A stretch of 64,000 nucleotides of DNA from Lepidostoma basale. Taxonomy: Eukaryota; Arthropoda; Insecta; Trichoptera; Lepidostomatidae. A model generated the notes under the pieces. It saw only the letters and a list, made by a program, of their open reading frames with translations, did not search any database and was not told where the DNA came from. The DNA lies in assembly GCA_022606425.2 (NCBI GenBank), contig JAHDVF020000001.1:372001-436000 (forward strand), given 5' to 3'. The translations under genes and the position numbers were made by a program. Positions within the stretch are counted from its first letter, which is position 1; every line of letters starts with the position of its first letter. Of the stretch, positions 51,590 to 62,378 are shown in pieces.

Positions 51590-54399
51590 GGGTGAAAGCC
51601 CCAGTGCTCAGCCACTTAAGAAAAAGATTAAACTTAATTCAATTTATAATTATATCATCATACATTTTATAATACAGTTTTTTTTATACGCAAAACTAAA
51701 TTAATGATCTATAAAATTGTAAATTCGTTATCAAAATATCTTGCGCCGGATTAAAAATAAAAATACTTTTATTTAAAAAGACACAATTCCCCTATGGTCA
51801 GCCACCTAGTTCCTAATTCCAGCCACCACAGCCCCAGTAACCAGCCACTTGCTTTCAATAAGTGCTCTATTTGGTACATGGTTGTTATATTACTTATATG
51901 TTGTTATGTTATTTACTATAACATTAATTTTTATACAAAAAGTTTATTTTATTACAAAAGGAAAAAAGGAGTATATTATAAATTCATTTTTTTAAAGATG
52001 CAAGGAACAAAAATCACAAATGAATACATCTTTTTCAGCTCCAGCACATTCAACGTGATACCAACCATTACAAATCATGCACTGTATCCATTCTTCTCCC
52101 AATTTATCTTGTGAGAAATTTCTCTTGTGAGAATCTTCTTTTAGTTGTATTCTTCTTTTTCTTCTCTTTTAAAGTGTTTTTTTGCTTGTTGGCGGGCTTT
52201 TTTTCTACTTTTTACATCTTCAATTTTTTTCTTTTTCTCTTCTTCTTTGCTGGACATAAAAGACTTCCATGCGCTCGAAGATATAGCACTAGGTAGTTTC
52301 TGTTTGGAAGTGGAAGGACTGGGAGTGGAGAATGACAAAAAAGATGACCAGAAAAAGATGACGTAACAATCTCTGGCAATATTGCTGTAACTGTTTTGCT
52401 AAGGACACAACCTCTTCGGCGTGTTTGTATTTTGTTTCAGAGTGAGACACAGAAAGGATTTCAATCGGTTTGCGATTGAATTCTAAATTTTCTAGAGCAT
52501 GTTGAAGACATTTTGAATAATCTACGGCGTCTGGATTCAATAGAAATAGTCCGCACTTCCTGAAACCGTTTTTAATAGTTTCAGGAAAATTAGGAATTTC
52601 CAAAACTTTTTTTCGAAGAGGACAAAACGCTGATTTCGTAAGAACCTTGTATGCGTTGTCTGATTCCATATGCCAAAATCTGACAGTTTTCTTCCATTCT
52701 GATTTTAAAGGTTTAAAAACACTTCCATCGGCGGGCTGCATTAGATGAGTGGTGTTTGGGGGAAGTGCATACAAAATAATTCCGTTTATAGAACAAAAAT
52801 CACTCAGATCCATCGTTAAATGTGACGATGTCCATCTACAAATAAAATTATAGGTTTTGTAATGTTCATTTCTATGAGCCAGTTGTTAAAATCATTTACC
52901 ACATATAAAAAAAAAGTCGTTCCTCATCCATCCACTATCCGACAACCCTAAACACCACTTCTTTGGCATGCTATTAACTACTTCTTTAGGGGGCGTTTGT
53001 AAGGGAATACCACTAATGGATATGATGTTTTCCCACTTGCCGAAAAAACTAAAAGAACTGTAATAGTTTCCTTCTCACATCCCAACTGTACCTCTAATAC
53101 ATTCTTCCAACCTTTTGGAGCTATAACTTTGCCAGATTTGGGGCACATGCTGAATGATGTTTCGTCTCCGTTAAAAATTCTGTCAGAGTCAGGTTAAACA
53201 TTCTCATTTCCAGATTTTTGCAAATAGTCTTCCAGTTCTCTAAACCACTTTCTAATGTATTCTTCTGTAACCGTCGCCCGCCCCTTTGTGATTCCTTCTG
53301 GTGCACGTTGAACCAAGGATGGATTTCTTTTAATAAATCCTGCGTACCACTTTTTACCGGGCCGACCGTTTTTGAATGGATGTTTCCTTACTGAAATTTT
53401 TATCATGTTTTGAACAGTATCTAAAAACGTCTTCTTTCTTACGAAGGAAACCACATTTCGTCAGATTAATACACCATTCGCTCAGTTTTTCTTTTTCTGT
53501 CAAGACAGTATCAGGCCCCATACGTTGATGTCCCTCTGCAACACGACCGTGAAGACGATCTTGCAAAGTTCCTCTGGGTACTCCAAATGTTCGACTTGAG
53601 TCTCGAATGCCAAGTTTGTTTTCTCGGATGGCCTTTTTCGCTTCTTTGGTTCCATTCTGCATAAAAAATACTAGATATTATTATACATATATTTGTATTT
53701 TACCTAATTTTCTTCACGATAATAAAAATGAGCTCTACAATATAAAAATGTACGTTGTATAAGGTGGCTGACATATGGAGTCGAAAAATCCTATTCTCAG
53801 CCACCGAAAAATATTTTACTTTTAAGGCTGCTGACCATAGGATCCAAGCATATTTTTACACTTTTGTTGATTATTTCGTATGCAGAATGCCACAAACTCT
53901 CTAATTCAACAAAAAGCTCTTTTTTTAAACTCTTACTAGAAAAATCCTATTGTCGGCCATATGGCTGACAATAGGAGAAGTTTGATAAATATGACTCCTG
54001 AAGTCAGCCACCTCAAAAAAACGTGTAAAATTAATTCAATATCAGTTTATACACTAAATATTTAAAAAAAAAAGTATTCTGAAGTAAGACAAACCTTAGG
54101 TGAATAGCAGATTCTTCAGGCAGCTTTAAAAAACCTTATTTTCGAACACTCAACACACTCATCAAAATAATCAAAATGGCTGTTTTTGCATCGAGCGCTT
54201 GGCCTCAACTGAATGTAAGAAGGAATTAGTTTCCAATTTTAATACCAGGCGTCTCTCGAATTAAAAAAAAAAGCTTAATTAGGCGGCTAACCACTGGGTA
54301 TCTTTCAAAATATGTATTTTTCAACGGGTTTCTTATTACAACATGATTTGTGAAACATGGCTGACTATTGGGGGTGGCTGACTTAAGGAGACACTACCC
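51590..54399 (-). mobile_element. pogo/Tigger-like DNA transposon, complete but broken
   Basis: Flanked by TA on both sides (51588-51589, 54400-54401), the target of the Tc1/mariner-pogo group. The termini GGGTGAAAGCCCCAGTGCTC and, inverted, GGGTAGTGTCTCCTTAAGTC are imperfect terminal repeats that converge on TCAGCCAC. At least ten more TCAGCCACC or GGTGGCTGA-like motifs occur in the subterminal regions (51800-51850 and 53760-54380). Length 2810 bp. Inserted at the 5' edge of a SINE. Confidence 0.85.
51992..53662 (-). pseudogene. pogo/Tigger transposase with C-terminal PHD-like finger
   Basis: Domains in order on the minus strand. A pipsqueak-type helix-turn-helix lies at about 53662-53560 (GIRDSSRTFGVPRGTLQDRL). 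A CENP-B-type DNA-binding domain spans about 53450-53200 (KHPFKNGRPGKKWYAGFIKR, then TEEYIRKWFRELEDYL). The DDE catalytic core is visible as a NGDET-like first aspartate near 53175, VDGH near 52830 and PPNTTHLMQPAD near 52750. A Lys/Glu-rich tail lies near 52240-52150, followed by EEWIQCMICNGWYHVECAG and CDFC to a stop at 51992-51994, a Cys/His finger resembling the second half of a PHD finger. At least four frameshifts or small deletions (near 53440, 53200, 52820, 52340 and 52145) make it inactive. The tail finger is unusual relative to vertebrate Tigger proteins. Confidence 0.8.
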
Positions 54400-54401
54400 T
54401 A

Positions 54402-54929
54402 TATCTTATATGTAAAATTGAGTGTATTCATTCTCTATACGCTCGTTCATTGTTTAACCGATTGATTAATTTTATTGAAATTTGGATCAGGATTTCTTTC
54501 TTAAATAATATAATTTATGAAATCTTGTTTATTTTTATTTAAACAATTCTATTTATTCCAGACTAAGTTATTTACTTTTCAATGTTTAATATTAATGAAT
54601 ACGTATGTTCTCTAAAAGATTTATTATATTTTATGGGAATGATATTTAATAATGCCAAAGTAAGGCGAAACATGTCATTTACAAAAAAATATAAGAAAAT
54701 AGAAGACATTTTATTAATATTAAGTATCCATCTTAAGATTTAAATATTTAGGAAAAATACATATTTTCTATTAGTTGTATTATATTTTATGGAGGTGACA
54801 TATTTTTGTGGTAAAATGATATTGACCCTGTAAGGCGAAACACATCTCTCAAACTCGTAATATGTAATAACATTTCTTGATATTGTACAGTATTTTAATT
54901 TAACATGACAGAAATGAGTACAGTTTTTT
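54402..54929. repeat. Foldback scraps
   Basis: 54590-54730 has inverted ends (ATATTAATGAATACG / TTATTAATATTAAG) and a plus motif TAATGCC-AAAGTA-AGGC, GAAACATGTC. 54760-54850 has a second, weaker one (ATTGACCCTGTAAGGCGAAACA). Confidence 0.5.
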
Positions 54930-54990
54930 TAAACAACGTTTTATGTGCCCTTGAAGTGATTATATCACAAAAACGGCACTTTAATATTAA
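54930..54990 (+). mobile_element. CR1/L2-like LINE 3' UTR scrap
   Basis: ACGTTTTATGTGCCCTTGAA and ATATCACAAAAACGGCACTT. 54991-55329 is AT-rich with nothing recognised. Confidence 0.55.
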
Positions 54991-55329
54991 AAAACTAGTC
55001 TTCGGTATTTATGAATTATTTATACATTTATGTTTTATTTGTTACGGAATATTGTGATGGATTCATGAATGTACAATACATATGTTATATATATTAATGA
55101 TTGCAAAGAAAAATCATGTTTTCTAATATTCGAATCGCATCCCTATATAAAATACCTACAATAAATTATTTCAAGATCGGTATTACGAGTATATTATTAA
55201 AACTAAATTGACTAGTGATCAAGACTATTTAATAAAAAAAACATAATTCAAAACATTATTTATAATTTCATTCCTCACGAGTTTTATCTGAAAACAACAT
55301 TTCTTTCAAATCAATTACAATTATGTTTT

Positions 55330-55790
55330 AATACCCGTGGGTAAGGACTAACTATCGGCTAGAACATTTGAGTGCATTCATGAACAAGTCATAGTTACAG
55401 AAACGTCAGTGTCCATTCTAATTTGGTTTTAGCTCAGCTGTCATGGCGGCTAGACACAGACGTAACTAAACCATAACGGGGCACATTTCTAAGAGGCATA
55501 ATGAAGTCAAATTTAGAGGGAAAGCCGATTTCAAAAGGATTTCAAGGTCCCAAAACATGGTTTATGGTCCCGTGTTGAATGGTACGGAAAATTTTAACAG
55601 ATTTATTTGAAATAATCCTGTTTGTCTGTTTTAAGGTCTCACTTATCTCGTCATAAAGTTGAGCTTCAAAGCGCGCTGGGTTTGCCGGTGATGGTTGGAA
55701 ACATTTATGGTTGTTGATTTTTTTGCAAATTGAGATGTTTCAAATGTAAAAGGTCCCTCGCACTTTTTCGCACACGATATTTACTATACT
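55330..55790. other. Repeat-free island
   Basis: Balanced composition (TCATGGCGGCTAGACACAGA, GCGCGCTGGGTTTGCCGGTG), no repeats, no ORFs. Contains CATTTATGG and GGTTTATGGTC, both Hox/Caudal-like TTTATGG cores. Candidate regulatory DNA. Confidence 0.38.
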
Positions 55791-55884
55791 TTTTATTACG
55801 AACTTGCAAATGAGCTAGATGATGGACGCTGTTCTATCCTGACACAACTCTCGCGCCTCTTATATAATACATACACACTGACAC

Positions 55885-56070
55885 ACACTCGTCGATTATT
55901 CCGGAATCAAAGATGGCCGCCTTATAGTAATTGATTTGCTCATGCCATGGCAGTGTGTCCTTAGCATTACTCCACTTCTTTTTCCATTCACATTATTTGT
56001 ATATTTTTTTAAACCATTCTTCCTTCATCCAGTGGTTCGATATGTTCAAATCATCTTCTAAATTTTATTC
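55885..56070 (-). mobile_element. RTE (GTTA family) remnant
   Basis: CTCGTCGATTATTCCGG, AATTGATTTGCTCATGCCAT and TCGATATGTTCAAATCATCT in reverse. Both ends are lost. Confidence 0.55.
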
Positions 56071-56329
56071 AGGATACATTAATTGATATCATTTCCATAA
56101 ATTATTAAAAATCTTCTAATAAATAGACGTTTTCATTCAAATAGTGTTTTACAACATCGTTTAAGAAAAAATAAATCTTTTACAATTTAAATATTTACTT
56201 TTATATGAGAACTTAATTTGTGCAGTTTTATTATTAAAAATAATTTTATTTTTCTACTTGTTTTTTTCATAACTTTATTTATGTTTATCAAACCAACTTC
56301 TTCAACTGTCGTCGGAGTTACAAAAAAAA

Positions 56330-56920
56330 CTTAAATAAATTTATTTTAAATATTCATAGTTTCTTGAACAATGATGTAAAACTTCTTGTTAAATAATTAA
56401 TACGAATAAAAACGCCTGTTTTCTAGAAGTTTTATATTTTATGCGAATGACATATTTCGCCTTGCAAAGACATTCTTCTTCTTCTTTCTGTGTCCTGTCA
56501 GGTCTCCCCAACGTCGACTATCACCCTTGAGTAGGCCTCTCTGTCCTGGGCAGCTCGGAACAGCTCCTCCACGGTCCTCAGCCCTGTCCACTCTCGGATG
56601 TTCCTCAGCCAGGAAACCTGCCTTCTCCCAACACTTCGTCGACCCTCGATCATATTTAAATTGTCATTGCAATACAGGGTCTGTCTAGCGCGAAAATATG
56701 TATTTATTGTTGCTTAATCAATGAGATTAAACTCCATATTAAATAATTAATACCATGAAAGCGTCTGTTTTAAAGAAGTTTTATCATATTTTATTTAAAT
56801 GACATATTTCGCCTATCAAACCATCTTGTCAATGCCTTAGAAAGAGGAAATATGTCATTCCAATTAATTATAATAAAACTTCTAGAAAACAGACGTTTTC
56901 ATATGTATTAATCAAGGATT
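56330..56920. repeat. Foldback elements, one split by an RTE tip
   Basis: 56390-56473 is a left arm (TTTTCTAGAAGTTTTATATT, ATTTCGCCTTGCAAAGACAT). 56650-56920 holds a second unit with inverted arms (GAAGTTTTATCATATTTTAT / AATTATAATAAAACTTCTAG). 56660-56700 (ACAGGGTCTGTCTAGCGCGA) is the inverse of 37665-37690. Confidence 0.6.
56474..56650 (-). mobile_element. RTE-type LINE 3' end inside a foldback arm
   Basis: Reversed tail TTCTTCTTCTTTC, then GTGTCCTGTCAGGTCTCCCC, AGCTCGGAACAGCTCCTCC and AACCTGCCTTCTCCC, the same family as 2319-2639, which is also in a foldback. Confidence 0.7.
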
Positions 56921-57049
56921 GAAAGACTAAGGCTGGAATGGGAGGACGATAAAGAAAGATGCAGCACAGATTTTACAAATTAAAAATCTAAGGTATTATC
57001 AAGTGCCTTAGACGTGTACCTAAAACATGGCTTGAACAACTATGTACGA

Positions 57050-57440
57050 ATGGAGTACCTACGTATGTTTTCTAGAAGTTTTATTATATTTTATGTGAAT
57101 GAGATGTTTCAATAAAATTTCAAAAACATTTCATAATGCCTAAGACAGGCGAAACATGTCATTCACATGAAAAATAATAAAACTTCTAGGAAACATACGT
57201 TTTAACTAACTAACTAACCATCACACCATCTCTCCGAAGGGGTAGGCAAAAATAATGAACTGCCACACTTAAACCGATGCGGCACTCCATCCTTCTCTTT
57301 TCGAGACGCGGTGTGATGGGTTGCGAACCTCATCGCCACCAATAGGCATCTCCCGCGCACATTTTGATCTTTAAACGTTCACAAAATAAATCTAAAACAA
57401 ATAATATAAAATACATACGTTTATAATCGTATTAATTATG
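57050..57440. repeat. Foldback element split by a SINE
   Basis: Arms TTTTCTAGAAGTTTTATTAT and AATAATAAAACTTCTAGGAA. Plus motif at 57154-57174 region: GCCTAAGACAGGC stem, GAAACATGTC. The element resumes after the SINE at 57423 (ATAATCGTATTAATTATGG). Confidence 0.65.
57203..57412 (-). mobile_element. SINE with RTE-like tail and 10-bp target duplication
   Basis: ACATACGTTT flanks at 57193-57202 and 57413-57422. In reverse: GGTTCGCAACC (B-box-like), GATGCGG..GTTTAAG, then the LINE-shared tail and (GTTA)n. It is a 5'-truncated relative of 27424-27775. Confidence 0.82.
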
Positions 57441-57507
57441 GTATTTGTATTGGTTCGGTTTAAAAATGTTCCATTCATCATGGCAACATCCAGATTCAAG
57501 TATATCA

Positions 57508-57920
57508 TATATACTAACCATCACGCCATTTCTCCGGAGGGGTAGGCAGAGAGGATGGATCGCCACAATGCTCTGTCCTGGCATACCTCTCGGGATTCCT
57601 CTACATTCATACATCGTACCATGCACGCACGTCGATTATTCCGACTTCGAATGTGACCGCCTTTTAGTAATTGATTTATTTGGTCATGCCAGGTTTTTTT
57701 CGGTCGTCCTCGGCTTCTTTTCCCACTCACGCTGCTTGTGTACAAATTTTTAACCATTCTACTCTCATCCATTCGTTCCATATGTCCAAACCATCTCAGG
57801 GATCCATTTTTAATTTAATTCATGATGCAGTCATCTGCCTTACATTTTATTATTATTTCATCGTTCGGTATTCTATCATACAACGTTTTCCCGCACATTC
57901 TTCTTAGTGATAGTATGTCA
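57508..57920 (-). mobile_element. RTE (GTTA family) copy
   Basis: MERMDESRMVKNLYTSSVSG, KRSRGRPKKTWHDQINQLLK, HIRSRNNRRACMVRCMNVEE and LWRSILSAYPSGEMA. The 5' part, MRRMCGKTLYDRIPND-like, reaches 57920. It belongs to the same subgroup as 62955-63580. Confidence 0.75.
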
Positions 57921-57989
57921 TATATTCTGTTATTAATTCGTTAATAAACAATATATTAGATATTTAATTTAAATATTTGGTCTGATAAG

Positions 57990-58215
57990 CATCTTGACAC
58001 AGCGCGTATAGCATAGCGGGCCGCGAGCCTGTACCTATACGTAGGTAGGTAGGTACCTGTCATCCGCCCGCGAGGCGCTCTGCCTCAGACCTTTCTCGGG
58101 AAATTCCTAATCTTTGCCTTGCGGTTTATTTGCTCGGGAGAGGTACATTATCTTCTGTGAAATATTTCAGGCACCGCGCCGCCATGCGCCACCTTCTCGT
58201 CTGGGTACACTGTTT
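57990..58215. other. GC-richer repeat-free island
   Basis: AGCGGGCCGCGAGCCTGTAC, TCATCCGCCCGCGAGGCGC and ACCGCGCCGCCATGCGCC, with an ACGTAGGTAGGTAGGTACC run. No coding signature. Candidate regulatory element or second promoter. Confidence 0.38.
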
Positions 58216-58284
58216 TAACATTACAAAACGTTTAGGGCATTCTCATATTTAATGCATTCCGTTTTATTACAGATACTATACTAT

Positions 58285-58620
58285 ACTGGCAAAAAAAGGA
58301 TGAAAGTAGAATAAATGCAGTAGAAATGAGATCTCTAAGATGAATGTCTAGCAAATCTGTATATGATAGAGTGACAAATGCAAGTATAAGAAGTGAATGC
58401 GGTGCGAATGAAAGTGTTATGAACAAAATAATGAAAGGGTCGTTAAGATGGTTTGGACACATGGAAAAAATTAGTAAAGACAGAATGGTGAAGAAAACAT
58501 ATGTAAACGACTTGAACGGAGCTAGAAATAGAGGAAGGCCGACGAAAACGTGGCACGATCAAATCAATCAAATATTAAATGTCAGTCACGTGTGGAGTCG
58601 GAGAAAGCGAACCACTTTTG
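58285..58620 (+). mobile_element. RTE (GTTA family), 3' end missing
   Basis: SKSVYDRVTNASIRSECGAN, MNKIMKGSLRWFGHMEKISK, ARNRGRPTKTWHDQINQILN, then stops at GTGTGGAGTCGGAGAAAGCG without the usual tail, followed by a T-run. Closest to 35753-36282. Confidence 0.75.
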
Positions 58621-58789
58621 AGATGAATTAAAGTTTTTTTTTTTTTTATCTACTTTTCCATAGTGACTTACATGACATAATTCATCATAAATAACCTCCC
58701 CTACAACCACCTAGAAGGAATAGGTTCAATAACCAATAAATCTGTATAAACGAATAATTAATTATATAAATATTACGTTAATTCGTGGT

Positions 58790-59040
58790 TTATTATACGA
58801 TCTTCGCTTTTTGCCAGTCAAAATGCGCGCAAAACCCTACGCTGGCTCGCCCACGAGTTCTGATGCTGTGAGGGTGGCTGGAAAGGGAGACCGGGATGAC
58901 GGGGGAGGGTGGTCCGGGAGTTAATGCGTGATAACCGCCCTATGTGCCCCTGGGGGCGTATCATCTCAAAAATTGCGGAACGGGATTTGTTACGCGTTGA
59001 TTTACTTAGGGTTCGAAGTGCATAGCTTCCCACAATGTTG
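58790..59040. other. GC-rich segment of unknown nature
   Basis: CGCTGGCTCGCCCACGAGTT, GACGGGGGAGGGTGGTCCGG, ATGTGCCCCTGGGGGCGTAT. The antisense 71-codon frame is Arg/Ser-rich without family match. Single copy here. Confidence 0.35.
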
Positions 59041-59159
59041 CATCTAACCTATTATTTAATATTTGTATATTTATTGTTATTATAAGCATTATTACTATAG
59101 CGTTTGACCCGGATTTTCAAATAAATTTCAGAATAGAAATTGCATGAGCTGTATTTCAT

Positions 59160-60100
59160 AAAATGAGAACATTCTTTTGCAACGATCATCTTAACCTGAA
59201 ACTTCGACAAAAAATAATTTAATGTTAAATACGGTCTGTGAAACTTGGACTCTGAAAGTGAATATAATGAACTGGTTGGAGGCGTTGGAGATGTTGATTT
59301 AATATAATTATTATTTTGATGGCTTATATTTTAAGTGCGCCGTTTTGTAAAATCAATTACTCCAAGGGCGCACTAGGAAATGACTGACCGAACAGTGCAG
59401 TCTTCTGAAGTTTCTTAAATTTGACGCCACTATACTCATACTTAATACTAACATGGAGGCTATTCCACGCCAACGGACCCGCAACGCTGAAAGCACGATC
59501 ATAGAAACTTGCTTTATTGGCTCTGACTGGAATTGCTATATTGTTTGCACTTTTTTCTACTGATCGGAGTGAACGTTGCCTTTCCGTTGGCATGGGTGTC
59601 ACGCAGAGATCCAAAATATACGTTGGCGCTCTCTGGTGTCGAGCCTTAAACACTGTCAAACACAATTTGTATTTAACTCGTTCTTGGATTTTAAGCCAGT
59701 GAAGTTACTTCAGGAGCCACGTGATATGACAGTATTTTTGTTGTCCCATAATCAAACGGGCAGCAGACCGTATACCGTAGACTGATTTAATGCAGACGTA
59801 CTACAGAGAGCCATAGCCAATAGATAGCTGTTGTCGAGTGCGAAGGTTAGAAAGGTCTAATATTTGAGTGATGTGCTAAGGGGTGAAAGATACCACATCC
59901 TTCGGCTGATAATCATCGGCAAAATACAGAGACGTCGAGGAGTTGGTAGAAGACATTTTTTTCTGGCTACGAAATTTAAGAGAATGCTCAAGAATGAGCA
60001 GAGTTGAGAATATGTTCTAAATGGCGCAGGACAAAGATGCTTTCGCTATAGTGATCCTCAACGTTGCGGGATCCTGACACGGTACCAGAAGATAAAGAAG
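59160..60100 (+). mobile_element. RTE-type LINE copy split by a CR1-like copy
   Basis: 59160-59300 (TTGCAACGATCATCTTAACC, AACTGGTTGGAGGCGTTGGA) and 59770-60100 (ACCGTATACCGTAGAC, GGGATCCTGACACGGTACCA) align with consecutive parts of 50145-50590. Confidence 0.7.
59305..59770 (-). mobile_element. CR1/L2-like LINE C-terminus, well preserved
   Basis: CLTVFKARHQRAPTYILDLC, SVEKSANNIAIPVRANKASF and VAGPLAWNSLHVSIKYEYSG, open for 102 codons. The (ATT)n tail is TTATTATT at about 59308. Younger than the RTE copy that it splits. Confidence 0.78.
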
Positions 60101-60109
60101 GTATTTGTT

Positions 60110-60420
60110 ACGAATTAACAAATTAACGAATTAACTAATTCCTCCGTGTTCATTTAAGATCTAAAGCCCATGTTCTCAGCACTCCAGTCTAGCCAACATC
60201 ACAAATTATCCTTGGCACGATGCATGATCTATGATCTTTCTAAAGGCGTAGCTCCTAAGACCTCGACAAATAATTACGGAATTTTAATGATTGATTGTAA
60301 AGTGATCAATTTAAACCAGGCTACCATAAAATTGTGTCTTAATACGGCCATAGATGAAAGTTATTTCGCTTATAAATCTCTTTGGCAGTCTTTCTCGCTT
60401 ACTAAAATATAACATGATTA
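60110..60420. other. Repeat-free segment
   Basis: An 80-codon plus frame (60170-60412) has no signature. Composition is mixed. Candidate noncoding regulatory DNA. Confidence 0.3.
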
Positions 60421-60444
60421 TTATGTTATACCTAAATTGTATTT

Positions 60445-60810
60445 CTAAGAAATCGATGAGCGTGCATGACAGGATTTATGAATTTAGATGGAAAATGTTA
60501 GGAAAGAACAGTGTGGCGGTCCATTCTTCCTACCTACCTCTTCAATAAGACGGCGTGTGATTAATACAAATTAAAACGTCTGTTTTCTAGAAATTTTATT
60601 ATAGTTTATTGGAATGACATGTTTCGCCTTTCTAAAACATTATCAAATGTTTTGATAATGCATTAGAAAAGCGAAACATGCCATTCTCATAAACTATAAT
60701 AAAAGTTCGAGAAAACAAACTTTTTCATACATATTAATTATTTAAACGGAGTTTTATATAATTGTTCAAGAAACTAGAAATAAGACGGTGCGTGATTAAT
60801 TAGTTAGTTT
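60445..60810 (+). mobile_element. RTE (GTTA family) 3' tip split by a foldback
   Basis: GATGAGCGTGCATGACAGGA to CAATAAGACGGCGTGTGATT, interrupted at 60566, resuming GACGGTGCGTGATTAATTAG at 60784. Confidence 0.62.
60566..60778. mobile_element. Foldback element with about 22-bp target duplication
   Basis: 60544-60565 and 60779-60800 are duplicates with two differences (AATAAGACGG then GTGATTAAT). The arms (TTTTCTAGAAATTTTATTAT and CTATAATAAAAGTTCGAGAA) are inverted. It has two motif copies: minus about 60620-60660 (TGATAAT, stem, GCGAAACATGTC) and plus about 60651-60685 (TGATAAT, stem, GCGAAACATGCC). Confidence 0.75.
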
Positions 60811-60819
60811 TTTTCAATG

Positions 60820-61015
60820 TTCGCCATACTTTGTGTTGTATATGTTTTATATTTTTATTTTTTTTATATACGAGTACTTTGTATACACTTTTTATACAAA
60901 TTAAAATAAAATATGAATCATGTTTCAGACTACCCAGCCCTTCCTCAGTGATTTTATATAGATATTTAAAATATTATAAAATTGTTTACAAATATGGTCA
61001 GTTTTGACAGATGTT
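60820..61015 (-). repeat. Single arm of the 1291-1582 foldback family
   Basis: On the minus strand CTGAGGA, A, GGGCTGGGTAGTCT, GAAACATG at about 60922-60955, and the long AT arm ending CTGTCAAAACTGACCATATT. The block CGCCATACTTTGTGTTGTAT is at 60826. 61016-61339 is AT-rich with nothing recognised. Confidence 0.65.
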
Positions 61016-61339
61016 ATAAAGATTTATTTTGAAACGTTTATGCTATTGTTATAACAAATATTTTGAATACATTTAAATTTAAAAATAATAATTTGAAGTT
61101 CTTATTGGGGTTCAGGTATTAACTTACACCAAAGGAAATAAATCAAAGATTGGACTTGACGTTAAATTTATGTGATTATTTATAATATTTTCTTTATTTT
61201 TAATTGCTTTTTTAATTTCTAAAATTTCGAGATTGTTCAAAGTTATATTTCTATCATTAACATGCAAAATTTAAATGCTATTTATTATCCTTATTAAATG
61301 TATGATCTTTTTCAATGAGGTTAATAATTATCAATTATT

Positions 61340-61600
61340 TAAATTCCGAATGTTTTAATACCCATGGATAGAAGCGAGAATTCTCCCAGAAGCAGTGTGC
61401 TCCATTGCGCAGCTCCCCTGCGGGAATTTATAATTGTTGATGGGATGTCGTTTTACGGAAATAGACAATTCCACTCTGCAACTTGTTACAATCGCGACAT
61501 AAATTAGCTTGTCAACAGTGAAGGGTGGCAGGGAGAGAACCGGTGGACCAGCGAGGGAGATTGCACAAGTGTTATTAAAACACCCCACGAATTAAAATAA
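61340..61600. other. Repeat-free island
   Basis: Balanced composition (GTGCTCCATTGCGCAGCTCC, GGTGGCAGGGAGAGAACCGG), no repeat copy, no credible ORF. Confidence 0.33.
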
Positions 61601-61884
61601 ATAAATTAATATATGCCCTTTAGATGGTTTCTTTCCATTTAAAGTTAAAAATAGTTCCTATAACACTGTTTTCTTAATACGTTTAAGTTGATCAAATATT
61701 TATTATTTTCTTATTTTTTTAACTAGTTCCGTGCTTATGTTTGTAACGACTACTTTTTTTTTAATAAAAGTTTATTATTATTTTTATTTTTATTTATATA
61801 AAAATATAATCTACAAAAATAATTTTAATTAGTTTAATACTAGGTAAGATTATACCAACCGATTAAAATGTAATTAACAAGGCA

Positions 61885-62378
61885 GTGCACAATGATGTTC
61901 TTCTACCGACCCTTATGTATGGAAGCGATGCATGGAACTGGCAAAAGAAGGATAAAGTAGAATAAATGCAGTAGAAATTATATCTCTTAGACGAATGTGT
62001 GGATACTCTGTGAACGATAGAGTGTCGAATGAAAATATAAGAAGTAAATGCGATGCGAATGATAGTGTTATGAACAAAATAATGAAAGAAACATTATGAT
62101 GGTTTGGACCCATGGAAAGATAGAATGGTAAAAAAGTATATGTAAATGAAACTAGAAATAGAAGAAGACCGATGAAAACGTGGCACCGTCACATAAGTAT
62201 CAGATAGTTTAATTCATAAGTTTGTCGAAAAATCGTATTTTTCAAAAAGTGTGGCGTCTATCCCACTTTTACCCTATGCATGTTGAGCAAGCGAGAGAAA
62301 TATGCCAGGAAAGAAAAGTGTGGCAGTCCATTCTTTCTGCCTGAGACGGCGTGATGGCTGGTTAGTTAGTTAGTTGGT
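61885..62378 (+). mobile_element. RTE (GTTA family) copy with a short insertion
   Basis: AGTGCACAATGATGTTCTTC, ACCCTTATGTATGGAAGCGA, then a foreign stretch at about 62185-62275 (ATAAGTATCAGATAG to TTACCCTATG), then TGTTGAGCAAGCGAGAGAAA and (GTTA)n. Single-base losses break the frame. Confidence 0.68.

Noticed and set aside
52111..52366. Plus-strand Phe-rich ORFs
   Set aside because: Antisense to the Lys/Glu-rich tail of the pogo transposase.
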